64,000 nt of DNA from Methylotenera oryzisoli (GCA_945907735.1 CAMDTL010000008.1:1-64000); one strand, 5' to 3'; numbered from the stretch's first letter, positions 39,647 to 50,209 are shown. Numbers and translations are program-made. The notes: a model not told the origin generated them from the letters alone.

Positions 39647-42600
39647 TTAAGCTTGATTTTTAGCTTGAAATTTTACTAAGTTGAATTTTTCGAGCGCGCT
39701 CATCACCAAAGAGTACGCCGCTGGCACAACCACCAAGGTGAGTAATGTGGATGAAATCAAGCCGCCGATAATGGCGACCGAAAGTGGTTTGTTGGTTTCA
39801 GAACCAGCGCCCAAGCCAATGGCGGCTGGCAGCAGCGCTAAAATAATGGTGAGTGAAGTCATCAATACAGGGCGCAATCTTATTGGGCAGGCTTCACGCA
39901 GTGCGTCGTTAATGCTCGCGCCTTTTTCACGCAGCTGATTAGTTAAATCGACTAGCAGAATCGAGTTTTTGGCGACCAAGCCGATGAGCAATACCAAGCC
40001 TATCATGGAGAAAATATTCAGTGTATTGCCTGTTATTAGCAAGGCAATCAAGCCGCCGATAATGGCGAGCGGCTGTGCCAGCATGATAATGAATGGTTGA
40101 ATAAATGAGTTGAATTGGCTAGCCAGCACCATATAAAGCAATACAAAAGCGAGTGAAAATACAAAGGTCATATTCTTCATAGTTTTGCCTAATTCTTCCG
40201 CTTGGCCAGTAAACTTCACTTTGTAACTTGGCGGTACCAGTTTGGCGGTGGTTTCATTCACCAAATCTATCGCCTCGCCCAGCGGCACATTGGGATTTGC
40301 ATAAAAATTTACCGCATATTGCAAATCGTAACGGCCAATCACGGCGGCGCCCAGCACGGGTTTAAAGCTGGCGACTGCGTCCAGTCGTATCAGCTCGCCA
40401 CTACTACTGCGCAAGTAAATTTTTTTTAAGTCAGCCGTGTGTTTAAGCGCGTCCTCGCTGGTTTTCAGGCGAATGTCGTAACGCTGGCCATCGCCAGTCT
40501 TGTCATTGTATTTGGCCACGTTGATGCCGCCCGCATACAGCGAAACCGCAGACGCGATGTCGTTGGCAGTTAGACCAAGATTTGCCGCGCGGGCGCGGTC
40601 AATTTTAATGTCCAATTGCGGTAAATCCAGTTGTACATCCACATCGACTTTGCCAATATCTGGCTCTGCGCTTAGCGCTTGTTGCAGTTCTGCTGAAATG
40701 TAGCCAACCTCTTGCAGGTTCGTGCCTGTCAGGTTGAATTGCAATTTTTCAGAGCGCTGACCGCGCACGATGGAAGTGGGCGATGGAATAGCGCGCACGC
40801 CAGGAATGCTTTCGAACTCTTTTCTAAGCTCTTTGGTGAGCGTTTGTTGGCTTTTTTCGCGTTCTTCTTTGGGTTTTAGCCGCACATTGATATTACCTTG
40901 GTTGACCTGTCCGCGAGCGCCGCCGCCGATACTGGCATAGTAACTTTCCACTTCATCTTTGTGGCTGGCAAGCATGGCTTCGACTAATTTAAGGCGTGAA
41001 TCGGTGTACGCTAAACTCGACCCTAAAGGCGTTTTAATGCTGATAGTAAAGCCGCCTTCGTCGGTTTCTGGCACAAAATCTTTATCGACATTTTTGAGGG
41101 TGTAATAGCCAGTAAAGCCAACGAATAAAGCAGTCGTGAGCAATACCAACCCACGATGAGTGAGTGAAAAATTAAGTAGTTTTTTGTACACATTATCTAA
41201 GCTTGCCAGCACGCGGCCGAAAGCGCGGTAAAGTGCATTGTCTTTATGCGTGACGCTTAAATAGCGCGAGCACAACATGGGCGTGAGCGTGAGCGAAACA
41301 AACAGCGAAACCAGTACGCCGAACGTCACCACCACGGCAAAAGATTTAAAAAACATGCCGATTACGCCATCCATAAAGATGACGGGCGCAAAAATACATA
41401 CCAGTGACAGCGAAGAGGCAAGCACCGCAAATACTACCTCGCGACTGCCATCGATGGTAGTTTGGATGCGATAGGCGGTAACTGCGCGTTTATCATTTAA
41501 ATTAAGGTTTTTTAGCCCAATACCAACTTCGCCCGACATGTGGCGCAAAATGCTCTCTCGCACCACAATCGCGTCATCCACTACCACGCCAATAAGTAAT
41601 AATAAGGCTAGTAGCGTCATGCTGTTAAAGGTGTAGCCAGAAAAATACATCACCGCAATGGCGCCTAACAGTGAGACTGGAATCTCTAAACAAATCATCA
41701 AAGTCGAGCTAAAAGAGCGCATGAAAATCAACACGATTAGTGCTGCAAACAGTGTGCCTTCTACTAAGTGCTCCTTAAGACCTGCAACCATTTGATTAAT
41801 AAAAGTGGAATCATTGGTGGAAATTTCCAGCGTCATGCCGGCTGGCAAGTTAGGGCGCACTTCGGTTGCTAATTTGCGTAACACTTCATTGATAATTTCT
41901 ACCGTGTTGGCATTGGCAATTTTCACCATGCCTATGCCTACTGTGGGCTTGCCGTTATAGCGTGCCACTTGGCGATTATCTGTGATGCCATCTTCAATGG
42001 TCGCGACGTTTTTTAAGTACACGGGTGCGCCTGCTCTTGATACCACAATTAAATTGGCGAGCTCTTGCACATTGTGAAATTCGAGATCGAGCTTGAGCAA
42101 TTGTTCGGCTTGTTGACTGACTAAGAATCCGCCTGGTAATTGCACGTGCTCGCGGTTGAATGCCGTGATTAAATCGTTGGCCGTGAGTTTGTAAGCCGCC
42201 ATGCGCTCTGGGTTGACGTTCACACGAATCACGCGATCGCGTCGCCCGCCCAATTGCACTTCGCCCACGCCGTTAATGGTTTCAAACTTTTTCTTGAGTA
42301 CGTTATTGGCGTATAAATTGAGTTGCTGGATGGTGCGGTCACCACTCAAAGCCAGCCAAATCACGGGTGCGGCGTTGGTATCTACTTTAAATATCGAGGG
42401 CGGATCGGTGTCCGTGGGCAAGCGCCGTAATACTTGGTTTACCTTGGCCTGCACTTCGTTATAAGCCACATCAATATCTTTGCCCAGCACGAAGGTAATG
42501 CTAATGCTGGAAACCCCAGGCGAGGACGCGGATTGGATATGATCAATGCCAGGCGTGGTGTTGATGGCGGATTCGATGACGCTGGTGATGCTGGTGTCGA

Positions 42601-42775
42601 CAACGTCAGGGTCGGCGCCACGTAAAGTGGTGCTGACCATAATCACTGGGAAATCAATCGATGGAATGCGATCTACGCCGATGCGATGATAGGCAATTAA
42701 GCCAAATAAGATGATGACACCTGATAGCATCCAGGCGAGGACGTGGCGTCTAATCGATAGTTCAGGCAGGCTCAT
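39647..42775 (-). CDS. RND family efflux transporter permease (AcrB/MexB-like)
   Basis: 1042 aa; LPELSIRRHVLAWMLSGVIILFGLIAYHRIGVDRIPSIDFPVI; RND TM motifs. Confidence 0.95.
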   Translation of the reverse strand: MSLPELSIRRHVLAWMLSGVIILFGLIAYHRIGVDRIPSIDFPVIMVSTTLRGADPDVVDTSITSVIESAINTTPGIDHIQSASSPGVSSISITFVLGKDIDVAYNEVQAKVNQVLRRLPTDTDPPSIFKVDTNAAPVIWLALSGDRTIQQLNLYANNVLKKKFETINGVGEVQLGGRRDRVIRVNVNPERMAAYKLTANDLITAFNREHVQLPGGFLVSQQAEQLLKLDLEFHNVQELANLIVVSRAGAPVYLKNVATIEDGITDNRQVARYNGKPTVGIGMVKIANANTVEIINEVLRKLATEVRPNLPAGMTLEISTNDSTFINQMVAGLKEHLVEGTLFAALIVLIFMRSFSSTLMICLEIPVSLLGAIAVMYFSGYTFNSMTLLALLLLIGVVVDDAIVVRESILRHMSGEVGIGLKNLNLNDKRAVTAYRIQTTIDGSREVVFAVLASSLSLVCIFAPVIFMDGVIGMFFKSFAVVVTFGVLVSLFVSLTLTPMLCSRYLSVTHKDNALYRAFGRVLASLDNVYKKLLNFSLTHRGLVLLTTALFVGFTGYYTLKNVDKDFVPETDEGGFTISIKTPLGSSLAYTDSRLKLVEAMLASHKDEVESYYASIGGGARGQVNQGNINVRLKPKEEREKSQQTLTKELRKEFESIPGVRAIPSPTSIVRGQRSEKLQFNLTGTNLQEVGYISAELQQALSAEPDIGKVDVDVQLDLPQLDIKIDRARAANLGLTANDIASAVSLYAGGINVAKYNDKTGDGQRYDIRLKTSEDALKHTADLKKIYLRSSSGELIRLDAVASFKPVLGAAVIGRYDLQYAVNFYANPNVPLGEAIDLVNETTAKLVPPSYKVKFTGQAEELGKTMKNMTFVFSLAFVLLYMVLASQFNSFIQPFIIMLAQPLAIIGGLIALLITGNTLNIFSMIGLVLLIGLVAKNSILLVDLTNQLREKGASINDALREACPIRLRPVLMTSLTIILALLPAAIGLGAGSETNKPLSVAIIGGLISSTLLTLVVVPAAYSLVMSALEKFNLVKFQAKNQA

Positions 42776-42883
42776 TTAAAAACCCAAATTTCGTCATCAT
42801 GCTTCGTTCATCACAAAAAAATCACTCCTTACCTAATCAAACATATGCGGCGTTGCAATTTTTTTGCTCGCGCCTTGCCTGAT

Positions 42884-43996
42884 TTAGAACTTTGAATTTT
42901 TAGCAGTTGTATCAGGCGCGATTGTCACAGGCGCTTTGTCCGTTAAGAAACCTGCGCCATCCACTACTATCATGTCATTTGCTTGCAAGCCTTCCAGCAT
43001 CTCAATTAAACCATTTTGGCGAGCGCCAGTTTTGACGACAGCTTGATATGCCACACTGTCACGCACCACGTACACCACTTCACCCGCCGGGCGCAGCACC
43101 AAACTTTGTTCGGGAATCATCAAGGCGGCGGCTTGTTCGCCTAAAATTACTTTACCCGTTACGCTGGCACCAGGCTGCCAGTTAGGCTCATTTGCCACAT
43201 CCGCAATCACATCAATGGTGCGGCTACCTTCCGTAATCATGGGTTTGAGTTCGTGAATCACAGATTCAACCGTTTTATTGCTAGTCGGCGTGGTCAAGCG
43301 CACTTTTAAGCCTGGTTTGAGTTGCGCGCCAATCTGTTCTGGGAAAGGCAAGTGCGCGCGCAGTTTTTGTTTAGAAATAATTTGCACGATAGGGTCGCCC
43401 ACACGCACAAAGTCGCCAGTATCCACCAATTTTTTTTCTACAACACCGCTTACAGGGGCGATAACTCTGGCTTTATTAGTGCTGTGGATAATGCTGCCAA
43501 CGCGCGCTCTGGCCGCTTCCAACTGTTGTCTCAGTACGCTTTGCTGGGCAACTTCGTTATCCACCGCGTTTTGTGAGATGAATTTTTTATCTACCAAAGC
43601 CTGATTTCTTGCCACAATTTTGGCCTGGTTTTCTAACAAAGCTTGAATGCGCGCGATTTCTGCCGCCGCCTCGTTGCGCTGCATCGCAAAATCGCCAGCA
43701 TCTAAAGTGGCGATGGACTGTCCTTTTTTAACTAATTGACCAGGATTAACGTGCACTTTAATTACGCGTGCGGCCACCTCAGCCGCTACAGTGGGGTCGA
43801 TTAAACCTTCAAGCGAGCCGACCGCTTCTTCAGTGGTTTCAATGGCTTGATTTTTGATTTGCGTGACGGTGACGAGCGTTGGCTTTAGACCTTTTTTCTC
43901 GCCATCTTTTTCTGCAGACTTGTCATTAGATGCGCCACAAGCCGCGAGCAGAAAGGCCAGCAGGCCGATGAAGAAAGTTGAAATAATTTTTTGCAT
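42884..43996 (-). CDS. RND efflux periplasmic adaptor subunit (membrane fusion protein)
   Basis: Lipoprotein signal AFLLAACGASNDK; biotinyl-lipoyl-like hairpin domain; adjacent to RND permease. Confidence 0.93.
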   Translation of the reverse strand: MQKIISTFFIGLLAFLLAACGASNDKSAEKDGEKKGLKPTLVTVTQIKNQAIETTEEAVGSLEGLIDPTVAAEVAARVIKVHVNPGQLVKKGQSIATLDAGDFAMQRNEAAAEIARIQALLENQAKIVARNQALVDKKFISQNAVDNEVAQQSVLRQQLEAARARVGSIIHSTNKARVIAPVSGVVEKKLVDTGDFVRVGDPIVQIISKQKLRAHLPFPEQIGAQLKPGLKVRLTTPTSNKTVESVIHELKPMITEGSRTIDVIADVANEPNWQPGASVTGKVILGEQAAALMIPEQSLVLRPAGEVVYVVRDSVAYQAVVKTGARQNGLIEMLEGLQANDMIVVDGAGFLTDKAPVTIAPDTTAKNSKF

Positions 43997-44007
43997 GTTT
44001 TAAGTTT

Positions 44008-44568
44008 TTAACACCCTTTAATTCTATTCCACTCAAAATAAGGCCCTGGGTCGGTTTTACGACCAGGCGCGATGTCTGAATGGCCTGTAATATGTTGAAT
44101 CGGGTAAGCTTTTCGCAAACAGTTTAACAGCGATTTAAGCGTTTGATATTGTGCCGCCTCAAACGCCTCAAAGTTGCTGCCTTCCAGCTCTACTCCGACC
44201 GAAAAATCGTTACAACGTTCACGTCCTTGCCAACTAGAAACGCCCGCGTGCCAAGCGCGTTGCAAACAAGATGCGAATTGCATCAGCTCGCCATCACGCC
44301 GAATGAAAAAATGCGAGGATACTTTGCGGGTGTAAATCTCGGCATAATATGGATGTTCGTTGGGGTTAAGTTGATTGGTAAATAACTGAACTACGCCAGA
44401 ACCCTTATAGATATTTGGTGGCAGGCTGATGTTATGAATAACAATTAAGTCTATATTTGTATTTTCTGGCCTTGCATCAACGTTGGGCGAGGCAATTTGT
44501 GTGGCGGATGCAACATAGCCTGCGGCATTTAATGTTAATTTTGATGTTTTTAATTTTTTGTTTGTCAT
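44008..44568 (-). CDS. ampD: 1,6-anhydro-N-acetylmuramyl-L-alanine amidase AmpD
   Basis: IDLIVIHNISLPPNIYKGSGVVQLFTN...VSSHFFIRRDGELMQFASCLQRAWHAGVSSWQGRERCNDFSVGVELEG; ITGHSDIAPGRKTDPGPYFEW. Confidence 0.95.
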   Translation of the reverse strand: MTNKKLKTSKLTLNAAGYVASATQIASPNVDARPENTNIDLIVIHNISLPPNIYKGSGVVQLFTNQLNPNEHPYYAEIYTRKVSSHFFIRRDGELMQFASCLQRAWHAGVSSWQGRERCNDFSVGVELEGSNFEAFEAAQYQTLKSLLNCLRKAYPIQHITGHSDIAPGRKTDPGPYFEWNRIKGC

Positions 44569-44632
44569 GCAAGTTGGAGCGTAATCCGTTAAAATTGTGC
44601 TTATTCAGACGGTTTATTGTAAAGGCAAACTC

Positions 44633-45643
44633 GTGATATTTATACAGCTTTTGGCGATGTTGGTGGTTATTTTAATTGCGGCGGAGGTGTTTACCAATGC
44701 GTTAGAGCATTTGGGCGAAAAGTTAGGCATTTCAGAAGGCGTGACAGGCTCTATATTTGCCGCAGTGGGCACGGCGCTACCAGAAACTTTGGTGCCGCTG
44801 TTGGCGATTTTTACTTATACCTCCAGCACAGCAAATGTAAACGCTGGCCATGAAATTGGCGTGGGTGCCATATTGGGGGCGCCTTTGATGTTGGCCACGC
44901 TGTCATTAGCACTCATGGCCATCTCAGTATGGAAGCGCCGTGGCACACAAGGTCATTTGCGCCCAGAGCGCACAGGACTATTGCGAGATTTAAACTTTTT
45001 TATTATCGCGTTTACAGTAGCCGCTATTGCCATGTATGTGCCGCATACACAAGCAGCCGTGCGCTATGGCATTGGTGCAGGTATGGTGATCATTTACTTT
45101 GTTTACGTGCTGATGACCATACGCGCGTCGAAAGCGCTGGTAGATGATGGCCACGCCACCGAAGCAGACACTGACATGTTTCTGTGCAAATTTGGTTTGC
45201 CGAACAATATGGCGGTGATTTTGCTGCAATTATTGTTAGGTTTAGGTTTGCTGATTTTGGGGGCAAAAGGCTTTATTAATCAAGTGGAAGGCGTAGCCGC
45301 TATTGTCGGAATTTCCGCATTATTGCTTTCGTTGTTGATTATTCCGATTGCGACTGAATTGCCCGAAAAAGTGAATAGTATTTTATGGATACGCAAAGGC
45401 AAAGACACGCTGGCGTTTGGCAATATTACTGGCGCAATGGTATTTCAAGGCACTTTATTGCCAGCAATTGGTATTATGCTCACGCCGTGGGAGCCACGTA
45501 AAGAGGTGCTGTGGGGCATTATTATTACGCTGATAGCAGCATTATGGCTACGCTATTTAATGGCCAAAGGCGGCATTAGGGTTTGGCATTTATTGGTAAA
45601 TGGCGCGATGTACTTAGCTTATTTGGCCATTGCGTTAAGTTAA
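44633..45643 (+). CDS. Sodium/calcium exchanger family protein
   Basis: Repeated GTALPETLVPLLAI / IATELPEKVNSILW motifs. GTG start chosen; the ORF extends to 44597. Confidence 0.85.
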   Translation: MIFIQLLAMLVVILIAAEVFTNALEHLGEKLGISEGVTGSIFAAVGTALPETLVPLLAIFTYTSSTANVNAGHEIGVGAILGAPLMLATLSLALMAISVWKRRGTQGHLRPERTGLLRDLNFFIIAFTVAAIAMYVPHTQAAVRYGIGAGMVIIYFVYVLMTIRASKALVDDGHATEADTDMFLCKFGLPNNMAVILLQLLLGLGLLILGAKGFINQVEGVAAIVGISALLLSLLIIPIATELPEKVNSILWIRKGKDTLAFGNITGAMVFQGTLLPAIGIMLTPWEPRKEVLWGIIITLIAALWLRYLMAKGGIRVWHLLVNGAMYLAYLAIALS

Positions 45644-45645
45644 GG

Positions 45646-45678
45646 TGAGCTAGGTCCGATTTAATCGGACCTAGCTCA
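45646..45678. repeat. Perfect 15-bp inverted repeat after the exchanger gene
   Basis: TGAGCTAGGTCCGAT-tta-ATCGGACCTAGCTCA. Confidence 0.85.
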
Positions 45679-45782
45679 TCATTGCTGGTATTAATCGCAT
45701 CAAACGGTTGCGCACGTTACACTGGTATAGTGCAAAACTTAAAGCTGTTATGCTTCACCTTACTGAATAAATTAAAAACTTC

Positions 45783-45911
45783 ATGGCAAGTTCAGAAGAG
45801 TTATCAGATTTTTTGCGAGCTGTAGAGCGGCGTGCATTTAAGCAAACGGTGTATGCCGTGCGCGATGACCATACGGCGCTGAAGTGCAATAATCATTTTA
45901 AAGGCCGTTAG
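45783..45911 (+). pseudogene. Truncated N-terminal remnant of a sigma-70 family sigma factor
   Basis: MASSEELSDFLRAVERRAFKQTVYAVRDDHTALKCNNHFKGR*; resembles the N-terminus (MASDKELSDFL..VERRAFKQ..YAVRD..AAL) of betaproteobacterial sigma factors, then ends abruptly. Confidence 0.65.
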
Positions 45912-45932
45912 TTTTAAATGTGAGTGAATACT

Positions 45933-45962
45933 AGCCCGCTATTTGTTATAGTGGGCTTTTTT
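45933..45962 (+). terminator. Intrinsic terminator after sigma remnant
   Basis: AGCCCGCTAT-ttgtt-ATAGTGGGCT followed by TTTTTT. Confidence 0.8.
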
Positions 45963-45978
45963 ACACCTTGAACATTTA

Positions 45979-46389
45979 ATGATAAAAAATGCCACATGCT
46001 TAAGACTTTTTGCCGCTTGTATGTACGAGTTGCTAGTGCTTTTTGCGTTATGGATGTTGTGCACATGGGTTTTTGTGCGTTTGTTTGGCGATGCAAGACA
46101 TGATAGTAAACGCTTACTTCTACAGTTTTTTTTGTGGCTAATGACAGGCGCATATTTTGTGTGGTGTTGGGTAAAAAGCGGCCAAACTTTGGCAGCCAAA
46201 ACTTGGAAAATTAAGCTAGTGAACGCGCAAAATACAACTTTAAGCATGTCACAAGCTTTAATTAGATATGCCCTAGGAAGCATTTCCCTATTGGCTTGCG
46301 GGCTGGGTTATGTTTGGATTTTTGTGGATAAAGAAGGTTTATTTTTACACGATAGATTGCTAAAAACACGGTTTATTTGCTTGGCGTGA
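45979..46389 (+). CDS. RDD family membrane protein
   Basis: LRLFAACMYELLVLFALWML...QTLAAKTWKIKLVNAQNTTLSMSQALIRY...DKEGLFLHDRLLKTRFI. Confidence 0.85.
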   Translation: MIKNATCLRLFAACMYELLVLFALWMLCTWVFVRLFGDARHDSKRLLLQFFLWLMTGAYFVWCWVKSGQTLAAKTWKIKLVNAQNTTLSMSQALIRYALGSISLLACGLGYVWIFVDKEGLFLHDRLLKTRFICLA

Positions 46390-46394
46390 TTAAG

Positions 46395-47483
46395 TTATCT
46401 ACGCTCAATCATAATCAACAAACTCAAACCAGCCATCAAAAATAGAATAGTCGGCGTAATTGCGCTCATCAGTGGCGGCCAATCGTTTAGCACGCCCAAG
46501 TGAATAAATACGCGATTCATGATTTGGTAGGCTACGCCTAACATAATACCAATAAAAATTTTGGCGCTGGTGCCGCCAGCGCGTTGCTGTAAAAAGCCAA
46601 ACGGCAGCGCTAAAATCACCATTACCATACAGGCGAGCGGATAAATCATTTTCGACCAAAGTGCCACTTCATAGCGCGTTGCTTTTTGTTTGTTGGTTTC
46701 TAGATAATCGATAAACGAATATAAATTCCATGCGGACATTTTTTCGGGCGCTACTAATAGCACGTTTAATAATTCAGGTTGAATCAATGATACCCAGTCA
46801 GCTTTGTTGAAAAACTGTGTTTGTACGTTATTTTGCTCGATTTTTTTAAAGGTGTTGAATTTAGTCTGTGTGACTTCAGTTAACCCCCAGCGCTCATCTG
46901 TGAAAGCTCCCTTTTTTGCAATACTAATGCTGCGCAACTTAAAGTTTTCATCAAATTCATAAATACGTACATTCAATAAACTGGCATCTGGTAGCACGGC
47001 TTCTGCGTGTACAAAGCTTTTGCCATCTTTTACCCATAAGCCAGATTTAAAGTCTTGTGCCATTACAGAATCAGTAGCTTTAATGCGCATGCGCTGCGCC
47101 ATTTTTTCGCTAATGGGTGTGATAAGCTCGCCCACTAAAAACGTGATTAAGGTAAATAACAAGCCCACTTTGATGAGCATTGAACCAATATTGGCTAAAG
47201 ACAAACCACTCGCGCGCATGACAACGAGCTCTGAGTTGCGTGCCAGCGTGCCTAGGCCATACATCATGCCCACCAGCACCGCAACCGGCACCACTTCGTA
47301 AATATGTCCCGGAATGCTTAGCAGTACAAATTCCAGCACTTTGCCGAGGCCATAATTGCCTTGGCCGAGGCTGTCGAGTTCCTGCATTAAATCGAAGAAC
47401 GAGAACATGGCCAATAGACCCAGCATAAACATTAAAATATTGATGCTGATTTCCTGCCAAAAATAACGATTAAAGATTTTCAT
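46395..47483 (-). CDS. lptG: LPS export ABC transporter permease LptG
   Basis: YjgP/YjgQ family; paired with lptF upstream of divergent pepA. Confidence 0.93.
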   Translation of the reverse strand: MKIFNRYFWQEISINILMFMLGLLAMFSFFDLMQELDSLGQGNYGLGKVLEFVLLSIPGHIYEVVPVAVLVGMMYGLGTLARNSELVVMRASGLSLANIGSMLIKVGLLFTLITFLVGELITPISEKMAQRMRIKATDSVMAQDFKSGLWVKDGKSFVHAEAVLPDASLLNVRIYEFDENFKLRSISIAKKGAFTDERWGLTEVTQTKFNTFKKIEQNNVQTQFFNKADWVSLIQPELLNVLLVAPEKMSAWNLYSFIDYLETNKQKATRYEVALWSKMIYPLACMVMVILALPFGFLQQRAGGTSAKIFIGIMLGVAYQIMNRVFIHLGVLNDWPPLMSAITPTILFLMAGLSLLIMIERR

Positions 47484-48601
47484 TGGCGCTTAGGTTTTTT
47501 CCATAAACTGGAGAAATTAGCCGGAAATTTTGGCAGCAGCGGCAGCAGATGATTGCGCCTATAAAACATATAAAAAGTCAGCGTTAAGAAAAATAAATGT
47601 ACGGGCCACAAACCAACCGTAGCGCTAAGCCTGCCTTGTGTTACCCAGGCCTGGAATATGCTGAGTATATTGTTGTAAATGATATAAATGACAATCGCAA
47701 AAATAAGGTTGAGCGAACGTCCCGCGCGCGGATCAACAAAGCTGAGCGGGATTGCCAGCAGTACCAATACCAGCGCAGAGATTGGGATAGCAAGGCGCCA
47801 TTGCAATTCCGCATTATTACCAGAATTGGTATTTTGCAATAATTCTTTGGTAGATATGGCCTGCCTTGTATAGGGTTCTGGAGCAGTCTCTTTGGTTCGA
47901 ATGCGCACCGCATAGCGTTCAAATTCGGTGGTCGAAATCTCGGCGGAGTTAGGCTTGCCTTCATAACGGCGACCTTTGTCCAGCACCAAGAAGTTGTCGC
48001 CATTTTCTACTTTTTTACGACTGCCAGTGCTCGCTACGATCACTCCTGTTTTTTGGTGCTGTGTAGATTGTACGAAGATGTTTTTGACGACATTGCCAAG
48101 TTCATCAAAACTCTCTACAAAGTACACGCGATCGCCGGAATTCGATTCTTTAAAAACACCTGGACTGATGGTGGAAAGCTCGTCGCGGCTTTTAAGCTGC
48201 TCTTTGTAGTCTTGGCCTTTCTGTGTCGCCCATGGCATTACCCATAGGCTTAACAGCGTAATGACGATAATGATTGGAATGGCAAAACTGAGAATCGGCC
48301 GTATCCATTTATTCAGGCCAAGTCCAGAGCTGAACCAGATTACCATTTCAGAATCGCGATGCCAGCGTGAAAGTGTCATTAATACGGCCAAGAAAATACT
48401 TAAGGATAAAATCATCGGCAAGAACTTCACCATGCTGAATCCAAGCAAAGTATTGATTGCGTCATTGGGCAAAATGCCTTTTGCCGCAAGCCGCACCAAA
48501 TTACCAGCGCGCTGGGCAATGACAATGCCGACGAGTATCAGGAACATCGCGCCAGCGGTGCTGATAAGCTCTTGCGATAAAGATTTTTTGAATATTTTCA
48601 A
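47480..48601 (-). CDS. lptF: LPS export ABC transporter permease LptF
   Basis: YjgP/YjgQ family; SKSLSQELISTAGAMFLILVGIVIAQRAGNLVRLAAKG; PLSFVDPRAGRSLNLIFAIVIYIIYNN. Confidence 0.94.
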   Translation of the reverse strand: MKIFKKSLSQELISTAGAMFLILVGIVIAQRAGNLVRLAAKGILPNDAINTLLGFSMVKFLPMILSLSIFLAVLMTLSRWHRDSEMVIWFSSGLGLNKWIRPILSFAIPIIIVITLLSLWVMPWATQKGQDYKEQLKSRDELSTISPGVFKESNSGDRVYFVESFDELGNVVKNIFVQSTQHQKTGVIVASTGSRKKVENGDNFLVLDKGRRYEGKPNSAEISTTEFERYAVRIRTKETAPEPYTRQAISTKELLQNTNSGNNAELQWRLAIPISALVLVLLAIPLSFVDPRAGRSLNLIFAIVIYIIYNNILSIFQAWVTQGRLSATVGLWPVHLFFLTLTFYMFYRRNHLLPLLPKFPANFSSLWKKPKRQ

Positions 48602-48697
48602 TTTAAATATTGTGCAAATTTGCGCTTTGATTTCAAGTCAAAACGCTAGATAATTAGATTTTAGAGTAAACATTAAGTAAAAGTTAAAAGGACTGCA

Positions 48698-50182
48698 ATG
48701 GAATTTAGCATAAAAAACGGAAATCCTGAAAAACAACGTGTGGATTGTGTGGTTGTAGGCCTATTTGAAGGCGGAAAATTAAGCGATGCTGCAAAAAGTT
48801 TGGATATAGCCTCTAATAAAGCCATCAGTGCAGTGTTAAAAAACGGTGACATGGAGGGAAAGTTAGGCGCAACCCTAGTGTTGCACGGCGCTGTAGGGGC
48901 TAGTGCAGCGCGTGTCATGCTGCTTGGCTTGGGTAAACAAGCGGAGTTTAGCGAACGACATTATCGTCATGCGGTGCATGCTGCAGTTAAAGCTTTGCCC
49001 AAAGGTGTTGCTAGCGCGAGCTTTTTCTTGGCCGAATTAGCCATTAAAAAAGCCGATATTCACACTAAAGTTGCGCAATTGGTGGAAGTTGCGATGGATG
49101 CCGCTTACCAAGTGAACGCGATCAAGCTTAAAAAATCTGAACCAAAAACCTTGAATAAAATTGCAATCTTTGTCAATCAATCTGAGAACGCACAAGCTGA
49201 AGCTGGTGTAAAACATGGTTTGGCGATTAGTTTAGGGGTAAGTTTAGCCAAAGATTTAGGCAACTTACCACCGAACATTTGCACGCCGACATATTTGGGT
49301 GAGCAAGCTAAAAAGCTCGCCAAAACTTACGGCTTTAAAGTAGAAGTGTTAGAGAAAAAAGAAATTGAAAAACTAGGTATGGGTTCGTTTTTGGGCGTTG
49401 CGCAAGGCAGTGTAGAGCCGCCACGGTTGATTGTGTTGCAGCATTTAAAAGGCAAAAAAGACCAAAAACCAGTGGCGCTAGTGGGCAAGGGCATTACCTT
49501 TGACACGGGCGGTATTTCGCTTAAGCCAGGCGGCGATATGGATGAAATGAAATATGACATGTGCGGTGCGGCCAGCGTTTTAGGCACATTCAAGGCGATT
49601 GGCGAGCTAGGGCTGGCGATTAACGCGGTAGGTATTATCCCCACTTGCGAGAATATGCCCGATGCAGGCGCGATTAAGCCCGGCGATATTCTTACTAGCA
49701 TGTCTGGCCAAACCATCGAGATATTGAACACTGATGCCGAAGGCCGTTTGATTTTGTGCGATGCACTGACTTACGCTGAGCGTTTTGAGCCGAGCGCAGT
49801 AGTGGATATTGCCACGCTGACCGGCGCGTGTGTCATCGCTTTGGGGCATCATCCTAGTGGCTTGTTTAGTAATAAAGATGCGCTTGCGCATGAATTATTA
49901 GCTGCGGGCGAAATTGCGCACGATCGTGCTTGGCACATGCCAATGTGGGAAGAGTTTCAAAGCCAACTTGATAGCAATTTTGCCGACATGGCCAATATTG
50001 GCGGGCGTGCTGGGGGCAGTATTACCGCGGCTTGCTTTTTGTCTCGTTACGCAAAAAAATTCGATTGGGCGCACTTGGATATTGCAGGTACGGCGTGGAA
50101 AAGTGGCAAAGAAAAAGGCGGAACAGGCCGCCCAGTGCCGCTTTTAACGACGTTTCTCGTGAAACGGGCACAAAAGAACTAG
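48698..50182 (+). CDS. pepA: Leucyl aminopeptidase
   Basis: VGKGITFDTGGISLKPGGDMDEMKYDMCGAASVLG; NTDAEGRLILCDALTY. Confidence 0.97.
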   Translation: MEFSIKNGNPEKQRVDCVVVGLFEGGKLSDAAKSLDIASNKAISAVLKNGDMEGKLGATLVLHGAVGASAARVMLLGLGKQAEFSERHYRHAVHAAVKALPKGVASASFFLAELAIKKADIHTKVAQLVEVAMDAAYQVNAIKLKKSEPKTLNKIAIFVNQSENAQAEAGVKHGLAISLGVSLAKDLGNLPPNICTPTYLGEQAKKLAKTYGFKVEVLEKKEIEKLGMGSFLGVAQGSVEPPRLIVLQHLKGKKDQKPVALVGKGITFDTGGISLKPGGDMDEMKYDMCGAASVLGTFKAIGELGLAINAVGIIPTCENMPDAGAIKPGDILTSMSGQTIEILNTDAEGRLILCDALTYAERFEPSAVVDIATLTGACVIALGHHPSGLFSNKDALAHELLAAGEIAHDRAWHMPMWEEFQSQLDSNFADMANIGGRAGGSITAACFLSRYAKKFDWAHLDIAGTAWKSGKEKGGTGRPVPLLTTFLVKRAQKN

Positions 50183-50209
50183 TACAATAGCAGCCAAAAC
50201 TAAGTCAAA

